Positions 1 to 5,965 of a stretch of DNA of 7,283 nucleotides are shown here, piece by piece. The stretch spans positions 1 through 7,283 of the forward strand of contig JABGQJ010000389.1 of the NCBI GenBank assembly GCA_018648945.1, written 5' to 3'. This stretch comes from Victivallales bacterium. Its GTDB lineage: Bacteria; Verrucomicrobiota; Lentisphaeria; Oligosphaerales; Lenti-02. Position 1 is the stretch's first letter. Each line of letters opens with the position of its first letter. The notes under the pieces were generated by a model. That model saw only the letters and a list, made by a program, of their open reading frames with translations, did no database searches and was not told the DNA's origin. Both the position numbers and the translations under genes were made by a program.

Positions 1-757
1 TCTGATAGGAGGGGTGGAAGAAACCGTGGTTTTCCATCGCGAAGGAGGGCAGCAGATTGGCGGTGGTGATCCATTCGCGCAGGGGATCGTCGCCGGGATC
101 GGGGACCGTGTAGGTGTTGACTAGGTAGTTCTTGGCCCCCTTCAACCACAGATCGTGGGGGCCTTTCGGCACCCAGGCGGCAGCGAGGGCCATGGCGTTG
201 GTGTTCCAGGCGTTCTCTTCGGCCTTGGAGTCGCCCCGGCTACCTGAGGGCGGGGAGCTCTTGGCCAAACGAGTGGCCTCGACCGCGACCACCCGCTGGC
301 AGTCCTTGACCAAATCTGTTGGCAACTGGTCCTGCAGCAGCGCGCAAGCCAGGCCCATGGACCCGGTCCAGAGGGAGCTCTGCCAGCTGAAGCCCCAGGT
401 CTTGCCGTCGATGCAGGTCGCCTTCTTGATCCCCTGGTGCGTGCTGGAAGCATAGCGCAATGTGGCCTCGACCCGCTGGAGACGCCGGGCGTTCTCCTTG
501 GCCTCGGGGTGCTCGCGGACCAGCACGGCGTAGGACAGGGCGATGCCACACATGCCCCGGATGCCGCCATTGCCGCCGCTCTTGCCATCGCCGAAGTAGC
601 CCGAGCCCTTGGGGGCCGGGGCGTCATGCCAGACACTCTCGGCGTAGCGCTCGAAATCCAGCAGTGTGCCAAGCAGGATATCCGGCGCGGTTTCGGCGGC
701 ATGGAGGGAGACGACGGACAGGGCGGCGAGGACGAGGAAGCGAGTAGCGAGATGCAT
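1..757 (-). CDS. Secreted protein of unknown function, probable helical (alpha/alpha) toroid type; C-terminus outside window
   Basis: The frame is open from an ATG at 757-755 to the window edge, giving 252 residues without a stop. Residues 1-20 form a signal peptide (MHLATRFLVLAALSVVSLHA, likely cut before AET), so the protein is exported. The mature part has glycine- and aromatic-rich motifs spaced between helix-like stretches: NGGIRGMCGIALSYA (63-77), WGFSWQSSLWTGSMGLA (121-137), SKAEENAWNTNAMALAA (177-193) and ENHGFFHPSY (242-251). I recall these motifs from unannotated secreted proteins of PVC bacteria, and the spacing suggests an alpha/alpha toroid as in some polysaccharide lyases and glycosidases. 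That fold is inference, and no catalytic residue can be assigned. The start is 1 nt after the rtcB stop (TGATATG), with AAAGG 5 nt upstream inside rtcB, so translation is probably coupled. Existence of the gene is near certain; its function is unknown. Confidence 0.85.
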   Translation of the reverse strand, partial: MHLATRFLVLAALSVVSLHAAETAPDILLGTLLDFERYAESVWHDAPAPKGSGYFGDGKSGGNGGIRGMCGIALSYAVLVREHPEAKENARRLQRVEATLRYASSTHQGIKKATCIDGKTWGFSWQSSLWTGSMGLACALLQDQLPTDLVKDCQRVVAVEATRLAKSSPPSGSRGDSKAEENAWNTNAMALAAAWVPKGPHDLWLKGAKNYLVNTYTVPDPGDDPLREWITTANLLPSFAMENHGFFHPSYQ

Positions 758-758
758 A

Positions 759-2198
759 TCAGCCTTTCATACAAGCGATGGGCCGCAGGCGCACGACCTT
801 GCGGGCGATACCGGAGAGTTCGCAGGCATCGACGACCTGCGAGACGTCCTTGTAGGCCTCGGACATCTCCTCGCCGATGGTACGATTGGAGCGTGCACGC
901 AGCAGAATGCCATCCTCGGCCATTTCGGCGGCGATGTCGCGTCCCTTGGCCTTGCGCATGGCTTTGTGGCGGCTCATGGCGCGGCCAGCCCCGTGGCAGG
1001 AACTGCCGAAGGTCTGGCGCATGGCCTCGTCCGTCCCCGCCAGCACATAGGAGCACGTGCCCATGTCGCCGGGAACGAGAACCGGCTGGCCAACGGCACG
1101 ATACGCCTTGGGCACGTCGGGGTGATTCGGCCCGAAGGCACGGGTCGCGCCCTTGCGGTGGACGCAGACACGCTTCTCGACGCCATCCACAAGATGGTTC
1201 TCGAACTTGGCGATGTTGTGCGCCACTTCGTAGACCGTACGCAGGTCCGAGTTGCGCCCGCCGCCGAAGACCTTCTTGAACGCCTTGCGCACCAGGTGGG
1301 CGATGACCTGCCGGTTGGCGAAGGCGTAATTGACCGCCGCCTGCATGGCCCCCAGGTAGGTCTGCCCCTCGGGGCTCTGAATCGGGGCGCAGGCCAACTG
1401 CCGGTCGGGAAGCTCGATGCGGTACTTCGAGGCGGCCTTGCCCATGAGCGGCAGCGCGTCGTCGCAGACCTGGTGACCGAAGCCGCGCGAGCCGCAGTGG
1501 ATCATGACCGTGAGCTGCCCCTTGGCCAAGCCGAAAGCGGCAGCGGCCTCGGCATCGAACACCTCGTCCACGCAGCCCACTTCCAGGAAATGATTGCCTG
1601 CCCCGAGGGTGCCGATCTGGCCCACGCCACGCTTCATCGCGCGCGCGCTGACCGCGTCGGGATTGGCCCCAGAGAGACGCCCGGACTCCTCGATGCATGC
1701 CAGGTCGGCCTTCACGCCATAGCCCTTGCGCACGGCCCAGCGCGCCCCGTCGAGGAGAACCTGGGTCAGTTCGCGCTCGTCGGTGTAGATGCTGCCGCCG
1801 ACGCCAACGCCGGAGGGGACGTTCTCATAGAGCTGGTTGAGCAGCTTGCGGATGTGGTTGGCGGTGTCGTCGAGCTGCAGGGGGGAGGCCATCAGGCGGA
1901 CGCCGCAGTTGATGTCGTAACCCACGCCGCCCGGCGAGACGATGCCCTCGTCGCAGTCGAACGCGGCCACCCCGCCGATGGGGAAGCCATAGCCCCAGTG
2001 TATGTCGGGCATGGCCAATGCCGCATCGATGATCCCAGGCAGGGACGCCACATTCATGGCCTGCTCGGGAGCATTGTCCTCGCAGGCCTTGTCGATGAGT
2101 TCCTCGGTGGCGTACAGGCGGGCCGGTACGCGCATGGCTCCGTGCGCGGGGATTTCCCAGACGCCTTCGCCGATTTGTTGTAGAAGGGCTCGTTCCAT
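759..2198 (-). CDS. rtcB: RNA-splicing ligase RtcB (3'-phosphate RNA ligase, GTP/Mn2+ dependent)
   Basis: 479 residues, full length for the family. RtcB joins RNA ends bearing 2',3'-cyclic phosphate or 3'-phosphate to 5'-OH ends through a histidine-GMP intermediate; it acts in tRNA splicing in archaea and RNA repair in bacteria. The metal and active-site residues are all present: D95 and C98 in GYDINCGVR, N202, H203 and E206 in GAGNHFLEV, H234 in HCGSRGFGH, H327 in AHNIAKFENH, and H402 in SSCHGAGRA as the expected guanylylated histidine. These positions lie within two residues of those in the Pyrococcus horikoshii enzyme as I recall them. An earlier in-frame ATG at 2237 would overlap archease by 31 nt; 2198 is chosen because it gives the usual N-terminus (MERALLQQIG) and has a GAGA ribosome site 6 nt upstream. 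The gene lies 8 nt after archease, its cofactor, and 1 nt before the next gene. Confidence 0.97.
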   Translation of the reverse strand: MERALLQQIGEGVWEIPAHGAMRVPARLYATEELIDKACEDNAPEQAMNVASLPGIIDAALAMPDIHWGYGFPIGGVAAFDCDEGIVSPGGVGYDINCGVRLMASPLQLDDTANHIRKLLNQLYENVPSGVGVGGSIYTDERELTQVLLDGARWAVRKGYGVKADLACIEESGRLSGANPDAVSARAMKRGVGQIGTLGAGNHFLEVGCVDEVFDAEAAAAFGLAKGQLTVMIHCGSRGFGHQVCDDALPLMGKAASKYRIELPDRQLACAPIQSPEGQTYLGAMQAAVNYAFANRQVIAHLVRKAFKKVFGGGRNSDLRTVYEVAHNIAKFENHLVDGVEKRVCVHRKGATRAFGPNHPDVPKAYRAVGQPVLVPGDMGTCSYVLAGTDEAMRQTFGSSCHGAGRAMSRHKAMRKAKGRDIAAEMAEDGILLRARSNRTIGEEMSEAYKDVSQVVDACELSGIARKVVRLRPIACMKG

Positions 2199-2206
2199 GA
2201 TTCGTC

Positions 2207-2644
2207 TCACATATCGAACAACACGCGTCCGTGCCACTCCCCAGCGGCATGCGTCAGACGCAGATGGTGGAAGGTCACGGCCTTGACTTCAGCCAGGATT
2301 TCGTGCCGGGCCAGGTCGATGGGTTCGCCTTTGACCTCGGCAGATAGCTCCGTCTCCGACAGGGCCGTTACTATAAACTCCGAAAACACCAGATGCTCGC
2401 ACTGGTGCAAGAAGTTGAGTTCACTGAGCCAGCGGACAAGCAGGGCCTCCTGATCCTCGGCCTCCACGTGCACCTGCCAGGACTGGCGGGACTCGATGCC
2501 GTTCGGGTCGGCCACCACCAGCATGTAGCCCACGGCGAGCCGCTCGAACAGGATCTCGGCGGAGTCGGCCCGGACCTCGATGCATTCGTCGGCGGTGTGG
2601 TCCACATGGCCCAGCCATTCGGGGTTTTCGGACAGGCGCGTCAT
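2207..2644 (-). CDS. Archease (RtcB-activating protein)
   Basis: 145 residues, typical of the archease family (about 140). Archease speeds guanylylation of RtcB and allows multiple turnover of RNA ligation. The family's hallmarks are visible: an N-terminal DHTADECIEV (15-24), whose aspartates D15 and D19 belong to the metal site, the C-terminal block EVKAVTFHHLRL (119-130), and an acidic terminus VLFDM with D144, matching the usual LFDI ending. The start overlaps the stop of the upstream gene by 4 nt (ATGA at 2644-2641), and GAGGAAG lies about 10 nt before it, so translational coupling is likely. rtcB follows after 8 nt, which fits the known archease-RtcB pairing. Confidence in identity is high from motifs, length and neighbour together. 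Confidence 0.93.
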   Translation of the reverse strand: MTRLSENPEWLGHVDHTADECIEVRADSAEILFERLAVGYMLVVADPNGIESRQSWQVHVEAEDQEALLVRWLSELNFLHQCEHLVFSEFIVTALSETELSAEVKGEPIDLARHEILAEVKAVTFHHLRLTHAAGEWHGRVLFDM

Positions 2645-3240
2645 GGTTGCTTCACTTCCTCGATGCGGACATGATCCAGCAGCACCGCCACGCGGTCGCC
2701 AAAGGTCGCCTCGAAGACCAACTCGAAAGCCCCATCGGCCGGAGCAGTGAAGGTTGCGCTCTCGACGCGGGCATAGGGGATCCGGCGCGTCTCGAACCCG
2801 TCCACCGGCTTCACGGCGTGCTCGGACACGATCAACTTCCCGCCCAGTGTCACCTTCAGCTTCGGGTTGCGCTCGGGCGCATGATTGTCGCGGGCATTCT
2901 CCAGGAACAGCACGCGATACGTCTTGCCCTTCTCGAAACCCGGGACCTTCTGGCTGATCCGTCCGGTGTTCTGAATGAAGCCGACCTGCTTGCCGTGGGT
3001 GATGCGCCCATTGTCGCTGAAGGCATGCCGCACCCTGGGTGGCTTCCCTTCGCGGGGTTCGAAGACCGGGTTCACGCCCTCTTTGCCCGAGTGTTGCCAG
3101 CCAGGAATTACCCCGCCGTTCGCCCCCACATAGCCGGGCCACTTGGCGAAGCGCTTGGCCTCGAAACTTGGATTGGCGACCTTCGGTGCCCCGAGAAGTT
3201 GGGCGCTCAAAGCCAACAGGAAAACAGAGGATACACGCAT
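2641..3240 (-). CDS. Secreted jelly-roll (galactose-binding-like, DUF642-like) protein
   Basis: 199 residues with an N-terminal signal peptide (MRVSSVFLLALSAQLLG, cut near 17-18), so it is exported. The mature protein begins with VANPSFE (21-27) and then has a PGW motif near residue 47. After that come alternating beta-strand stretches, among them VGFIQNTGRISQKV and GKTYRVLFLENARDNHAP, and the C-terminal end reads ELVFEATFGDRVAVLLDHVRI. The N-SFE start, PGW, the ligand-like central strands and the closing LDHVRI strand are the layout of DUF642/PEP-CTERM-type galactose-binding-like domains, often found on carbohydrate-binding surface proteins. No PEP-CTERM tail or lipobox is seen. The ATG at 3240 has GAGGG 7 nt upstream and sits just before the signal peptide; longer readings of the frame lack coding character. 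It is the first gene of the operon and overlaps archease by 4 nt, a surprising partner for a cytoplasmic RNA-ligase system. The fold is moderately sure; the ligand is unknown. Confidence 0.8.
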   Translation of the reverse strand: MRVSSVFLLALSAQLLGAPKVANPSFEAKRFAKWPGYVGANGGVIPGWQHSGKEGVNPVFEPREGKPPRVRHAFSDNGRITHGKQVGFIQNTGRISQKVPGFEKGKTYRVLFLENARDNHAPERNPKLKVTLGGKLIVSEHAVKPVDGFETRRIPYARVESATFTAPADGAFELVFEATFGDRVAVLLDHVRIEEVKQP

Positions 3241-3247
3241 GGTACGA

Positions 3248-3252
3248 CCCTC
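3248..3252 (-). promoter_or_regulatory. Ribosome binding site of the first operon gene
   Basis: GAGGG on the minus strand, 7 nt before the ATG at 3240. It decides the start of the jelly-roll protein against longer in-frame readings. Confidence 0.7.
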
Positions 3253-3460
3253 GATGGCAGGATTCCTCACGCCACAGTAAGCAGCGCATGGTGACAAGTA
3301 CGAATCTACCGCCCGCCGGGGAGCAAGCAAAGCCACCCGTTCCGCAAACGCGCCAGCTCGACAGAGAAAATCAAATGGGTGATTGAATAGACTGTTTGGG
3401 TGAGGCGTCTTCACTACCATACGACAGTTCCGGAACCCGCGAGAAACGCCGCCAAACCCA

Positions 3461-3466
3461 AAGGAG
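3461..3466 (+). promoter_or_regulatory. Ribosome binding site of the glycine-zipper gene
   Basis: AAGGAG, 8 nt before the ATG at 3475. It decides this start over an in-frame ATG at 3400, which would put 25 unlikely residues ahead of the signal peptide. Confidence 0.8.
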
Positions 3467-3474
3467 TCGCAGCC

Positions 3475-4038
3475 ATGAAGACCACACGCCACCCCATCAG
3501 CCTCGCCCTGGCAGCCGCCCTGATCGGTGCCGCCATCCTCTCCGCCCCCCAGGCTCAAGCCGGACACGGGCACGACAAGGCCTACATCGCCGCCGGCGCC
3601 CTGATCGGCGGTGTGCTGGGCTACCTCGCCAGCGACAGGGACAGCCATCGCGGTCGGGTCACGGTCCAGGTCGGCCATCCCCGCCCCCGCCCGGTGATCG
3701 TGCAGCATCCCCGCCCCCGTCCGGTGATCGTGCAGCATCCCCGCCCGGTGATCGTGCAGCATCGCCGTCCGCCCGTCGTGGTCCGCCCCTCGGCCGTCTG
3801 CCGTCCCAGCTACGGGAGCCGCCCTTCTCACTATCGCTCCTACTACCGCCACGGCCGCCACGACCGCCGCCCGGTCTATCGGTACCCCCAGAAGCGCCAC
3901 GGCAACCCACACCACTATGGCAGCGGCAATGACAGGCATGGCGGGTACTCGAACGACAAGCATGGCAAGAACGGCGGGTACACCGACGATACACAAGGCA
4001 GGGGCCACGGCAACAGCAACCGGAGAGGCAGGCACTAG
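3475..4038 (+). CDS. Exported glycine-zipper protein with His/Pro/Arg-rich tandem repeats
   Basis: 187 residues. Residues 1-29 are a signal peptide ending AQA before GHGHDK. A hydrophobic segment at 36-52 (AYIAAGALIGGVLGYLA) has the small-residue spacing of glycine-zipper motifs, which insert in or pack on membranes. Then come tandem repeats HPRPRPVIVQ at 68-77 and 78-87, a shorter HPRPVIVQ at 88-95 and a divergent HRRPPVVVRP. The C-terminal half is low-complexity, rich in His, Arg, Gly and Tyr. Seventeen histidines fall in the roughly 158-residue mature chain and there is one cysteine (C109). Such composition suggests metal binding or cell-envelope interaction, but no specific function can be assigned. 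It is transcribed away from the rtcB operon and stands alone. Signal peptide, zipper and a good ribosome site make a real gene likely despite the low complexity. Confidence 0.8.
   Translation: MKTTRHPISLALAAALIGAAILSAPQAQAGHGHDKAYIAAGALIGGVLGYLASDRDSHRGRVTVQVGHPRPRPVIVQHPRPRPVIVQHPRPVIVQHRRPPVVVRPSAVCRPSYGSRPSHYRSYYRHGRHDRRPVYRYPQKRHGNPHHYGSGNDRHGGYSNDKHGKNGGYTDDTQGRGHGNSNRRGRH
3676..3759 (+). repeat. In-gene tandem repeat (30 + 30 + 24 nt)
   Basis: Two 30-nt units (3676-3705, 3706-3735) differ at one base. A third of 24 nt (3736-3759) lacks one Arg-Pro codon pair. They encode HPRPRPVIVQ twice and HPRPVIVQ. Near-identity at DNA level points to recent duplication or slippage, and the array probably varies in length between strains. 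Confidence 0.9.
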
Positions 4039-4064
4039 CGCCGTCCCCTCAAACCAGTCATACA

Positions 4065-4100
4065 TCGCGCGGAGTTGGTCACTAGGCCAGCTCCGCGCGA
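4065..4100. terminator. Strong 14-bp hairpin after the glycine-zipper gene
   Basis: 4065-4078 pairs with 4087-4100 over 14 bp, with one G-T wobble, around an 8-nt loop. It begins 27 nt after the stop at 4038, a natural place for transcription to end. No T-tract follows on either strand, so it is not a classical intrinsic terminator. It could be a 3' stabiliser or a dispersed palindrome. Confidence 0.5.
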
Positions 4101-4154
4101 ACGCGTGTGGCCCTGGAGGTGGACCGGTGCCTCAGTGCCCGGCCTGGGGATACG

Positions 4155-4247
4155 CGACCCTCATGGGGTTGGGGGCGGGGGCCGTGAACCCAGGGCAGCG
4201 CCTCGCGGGCGCAACCCTGGGCTCCGATACGCTGCCCCGTTGGGGCA
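4155..4247. other. Three-hairpin structured intergenic element
   Basis: Three stems follow one another. CGACCC (4155-4160) pairs with GGGTTG (4166-4171). CCCAGGG (4189-4195) pairs with CCCTGGG (4215-4221) and encloses GCGCC/GGCGC (4198-4202/4208-4212). TGCCCC (4233-4238) pairs with GGGGCA (4242-4247). I recall similar arrangements (AACCCAGGGC ... CCCTGGGCT ... GCCCCNNNGGGGC) as common intergenic elements in PVC genomes, where they yield spurious proteins. Only one copy is in this window, so calling it a dispersed repeat rests on memory. It lies just beyond the stop of the leftward PHP gene, between two converging genes. Function unknown. Confidence 0.6.
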
Positions 4248-4292
4248 CAAGGCGACTTCTGTCGTCTATCTGAGGATCGGCATCCTGCCGGG

Positions 4293-5189
4293 CTACTGGT
4301 TGGCTACGAGCAACGAGTTCGTCCAGGCGCGACGGCCGGCGTCGTCCTCGATCTCGAGGTAGGCGTATCCCCACCCCTCCGGCACCGCGAGGCTGACTTC
4401 CGTGAGCAGTTCCCCGACGAATGATCCGGCCCTTTGGCCAGTGCTGCGCGGTCCAACCAGCCGGGCGAACCGGATCGGGGACGTCTCCACATGCACCTCG
4501 GTCCCGTCGAACGTGATGGAGCGTATCTCTGGCCCACAGCTCGAGTAGTAGTTGCCACGGCGGATGGCGGCAAGGATGGCCTCTGCCGTGCATTCCGGCG
4601 CGTTGGCCATCACCCAGCCCCCGTTCCAGCCCGGGTGCTCGGAGCGCAAGTGGGCATCATCCACCGCAAACCCGAGTGTGTTGGGATTCGCATTGAGGGC
4701 GGCGTCCCAGTGGACCAGGCCGCTGCTCTTCCCGTTCAGCCAGTGACAGACATGGTTGTACACCTCAACCCCGTCGAACTGTCCCCGGACCGCGTCATCC
4801 AGGGAGTTGCCGCACCAGTGCGGATGGGCGAGAACGGTGAGGGCCCCCTGCTGGCGCGCGGCTTCCAGCCCGGCCTCGAGTCCATCTTCACGGCAGATGC
4901 CCGTAACCTGGCCTAGACACACCACATGGAAATACGCCTCGGTACTGTCCTTGCCGTCGAGCTCTACGCCGTCGATCCAGAGCAGCGGGTAGTCGTCCGT
5001 GTCCTTCCCCGCATCCGACAGCACCCAGTGATCCGTGCGGAAGAGGAAGTCATAGCCCACAGAACTGTACATCTCTGCCAGCTCCGGGAACGTCTTCCCT
5101 CCGTCCGACGCGGTGCTGTGCATATGGGTGTTGCCTTTGTGCCAACTCCCTGATGTGTCGTACCGGAATGCGTTCATTGGCTTATCCAT
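4293..5189 (-). CDS. PHP-domain metallohydrolase, CehA/McbA-like
   Basis: 298 residues. The PHP fold binds two or three metals and hydrolyses phosphoesters or related bonds. Its motifs appear in order: H22 and H24 in GNTHMHSTASDG, D53 and H54 in FLFRTDHW, E76 in GVEL, H122 and H124 in LAHPHWCG, E142 in GVEVYN, and D178 and H180 in FAVDDAHLRSEH. The last 80 or so residues (from about 218, beginning GPEIRSITFDGTEV) look like a beta-sandwich, as in CehA/McbA-type proteins. No signal peptide is present, so it is likely cytoplasmic. The start at 5189 has AGGA 5 nt upstream; an ATG at 5177 is a less likely alternative. The substrate cannot be read from sequence. The gene stands alone: about 970 nt separate it from the sulfatase upstream, and it converges with the plus-strand gene. 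Confidence 0.9.
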   Translation of the reverse strand: MDKPMNAFRYDTSGSWHKGNTHMHSTASDGGKTFPELAEMYSSVGYDFLFRTDHWVLSDAGKDTDDYPLLWIDGVELDGKDSTEAYFHVVCLGQVTGICREDGLEAGLEAARQQGALTVLAHPHWCGNSLDDAVRGQFDGVEVYNHVCHWLNGKSSGLVHWDAALNANPNTLGFAVDDAHLRSEHPGWNGGWVMANAPECTAEAILAAIRRGNYYSSCGPEIRSITFDGTEVHVETSPIRFARLVGPRSTGQRAGSFVGELLTEVSLAVPEGWGYAYLEIEDDAGRRAWTNSLLVANQ

Positions 5190-5245
5190 GGAAATCCTGT
5201 GCCCGATGTGTGCAGTTTGTGGCGGCTTCCAGCTCGTGCGCGCCT

Positions 5246-5274
5246 ACCATAGATGGACCGGGACAGGGGGGCAA
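5246..5274 (-). promoter_or_regulatory. Possible sigma70-type promoter of the PHP gene
   Basis: On the minus strand, TTGCCC (5274-5269) and TATGGT (5251-5246) are exactly 17 nt apart, each matching four of six consensus bases. Transcription would start near 5239 and leave a leader of about 50 nt before the ATG at 5189. A weak match in GC-rich DNA, given as a candidate only. Confidence 0.3.
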
Positions 5275-5319
5275 GACGTGCGCGCGGGCATGTTGCTGTG
5301 GTGGCGGGGAGGGAGTTGA

Positions 5320-5415
5320 CTTGCCTGGACCGTCATCACCAACTTCCACGCGGATGCCGAAGGCGTGACCAGCGATGACCTCATCTAGCAGTTGATCGAC
5401 GCCATCGCGGAATAG
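5320..5415 (+). pseudogene. Possible coding relic with an internal TAG
   Basis: In the frame beginning at 5320 the plus strand reads LAWTVITNFHADAEGVTS, then DDLI, a TAG (5386-5388), QLIDAIAE and a second TAG (5413-5415). A TGA lies directly before it. Third codon positions are almost all G or C, as in the real genes here, while the opposite strand's frame lacks that bias. This could be a decayed gene end in which CAG became TAG. It is short and I do not recognise it, so chance remains possible. Confidence 0.25.
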
Positions 5416-5457
5416 GCGCGGGGGAAGAGCAGCCACGAATTCCACCAAACCCATAGA

Positions 5458-5570
5458 GCGGCCGATGGCCGCACCCAAACGAACACCGAACGCCCAGCCC
5501 CGCTGTGGCGGGGCAAGCGTCGAATTCACCCCGCAGGGCGGGGCGTCGAATGGGGAAGGGGAAGGGGAAG
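5458..5570 (+). repeat. Repeat copy A, interrupted by two GC hairpins
   Basis: It starts with the GCGGCC-GAT-GGCCGC hairpin (5458-5472) and has two heptads, CGAACAC and CGAACGC (5480-5493). It then breaks after CCA into a segment with two perfect stem-loops: GCCCCGC/GCGGGGC (5497-5503/5508-5514) and CCCCGC/GCGGGG (5529-5534/5538-5543). It resumes with TCGAATGGGG and a run of three GGGGAA units. It looks like a unit of the array into which another palindromic element was inserted. Confidence 0.75.
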
Positions 5571-5655
5571 GAGAGCGGCCGATGGCCGCAACCAAACGAA
5601 CATCGAACATCGAACGCCCAACATCGAACATCGTATGGGGAAGGGGAAGGGGAAG
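5571..5655 (+). repeat. Repeat copy B (85-bp unit)
   Basis: The unit is a GCGGCC-GAT-GGCCGC hairpin (5575-5589), a linker AACCAAA, and five heptads (CGAACAT, CGAACAT, CGAACGC, CCAACAT, CGAACAT at 5597-5631). It ends with a GGGGAA-type run. It is followed head-to-tail by copy C with an exact 85-nt period. Confidence 0.9.
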
Positions 5656-5726
5656 GAGAGCGGCCGATGGCCGCAACCAAATGAACATCGAACATCGAAC
5701 GCCCAACATCGAACATCGTATGGGGA
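5656..5726 (+). repeat. Repeat copy C (direct repeat of B)
   Basis: It matches copy B over about 70 nt with one difference (TGAACAT for CGAACAT at 5682). The heptads are in the same order at 5682-5716. The terminal GGGGAA run is shortened and diverges after 5726. Confidence 0.9.
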
Positions 5727-5783
5727 ATGGGGAAGCTCTTGGCGTCGCTTTGACTTGGGAACCAAATACGTGCGATCTGTCGT

Positions 5784-5820
5784 CAGCCAGGGTCTTTTGC
5801 AGAAAACAAGAAGCTGGCTG
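5784..5820. other. Hairpin
   Basis: CAGCCAG (5784-5790) is the exact reverse complement of CTGGCTG (5814-5820). The loop holds a short TTTT-GCAG-AAAA inverted repeat (5795-5806). No gene is attached to it. Confidence 0.45.
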
Positions 5821-5912
5821 GTAGTAGTAGGAAGTGGGAGGGTGGGACAGGAGGCAGCGCGTCGTTCCCGTGCAGCGGATGCTTGCACTGGGGACTCCCT
5901 ACGCAGACCCAA

Positions 5913-5961
5913 GTTCGGGATACCGCAGGGATGCTCCGGCTACGAGGGACGGCTCCCGAAC
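5913..5961. other. Inverted repeat (8-bp stem)
   Basis: GTTCGGGA (5913-5920) pairs perfectly with TCCCGAAC (5954-5961) around 33 nt. It may be part of a larger structured region between the PHP gene and the sulfatase. Confidence 0.45.
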
Positions 5962-5965
5962 CTGC

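Larger units (their letters stand above)
3241..3474. other. Divergent intergenic region
   Basis: This 234-bp gap separates the leftward rtcB operon from the rightward glycine-zipper gene and should hold promoters for both. I scanned for -35/-10 pairs on both strands. The best partial boxes (for example TCGACA at 3358-3363 on plus) have no acceptable partner, so no promoter is called. No RNA gene or terminator is evident. Confidence 0.5.

Noticed and set aside
142..1698. Long minus-strand open frame of over 500 codons
   Set aside because: It is a GC-driven shadow of rtcB and the gene after it. Its translation is Arg/Pro/Ser-rich low-complexity, while the correct frames hold RtcB and a signal-peptide protein.
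666..2183. Plus-strand open frame of 505 codons
   Set aside because: It lies antisense to rtcB, whose full set of active-site motifs is in the other strand; the plus reading has no recognisable domain.
2199..2237. Upstream start for rtcB at 2237
   Set aside because: It adds 13 residues not typical of RtcB and overlaps archease. The start at 2198 has a better-placed ribosome site.
2641..4065. Extended reading of the jelly-roll gene back to 4065
   Set aside because: The extension runs antisense through the glycine-zipper gene and has low-complexity content. The signal peptide and GAGGG site fix the start at 3240.
5458..5726. CRISPR array
   Set aside because: The units abut with no unique spacers, are 85 bp and internally repetitive, and no cas gene is near.
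5465..5824. Several open frames encoding MFDVGRS- or NIEHRTS-type peptides
   Set aside because: They are translations of the 7-nt repeat in different frames and directions, with no independent sign of being genes.
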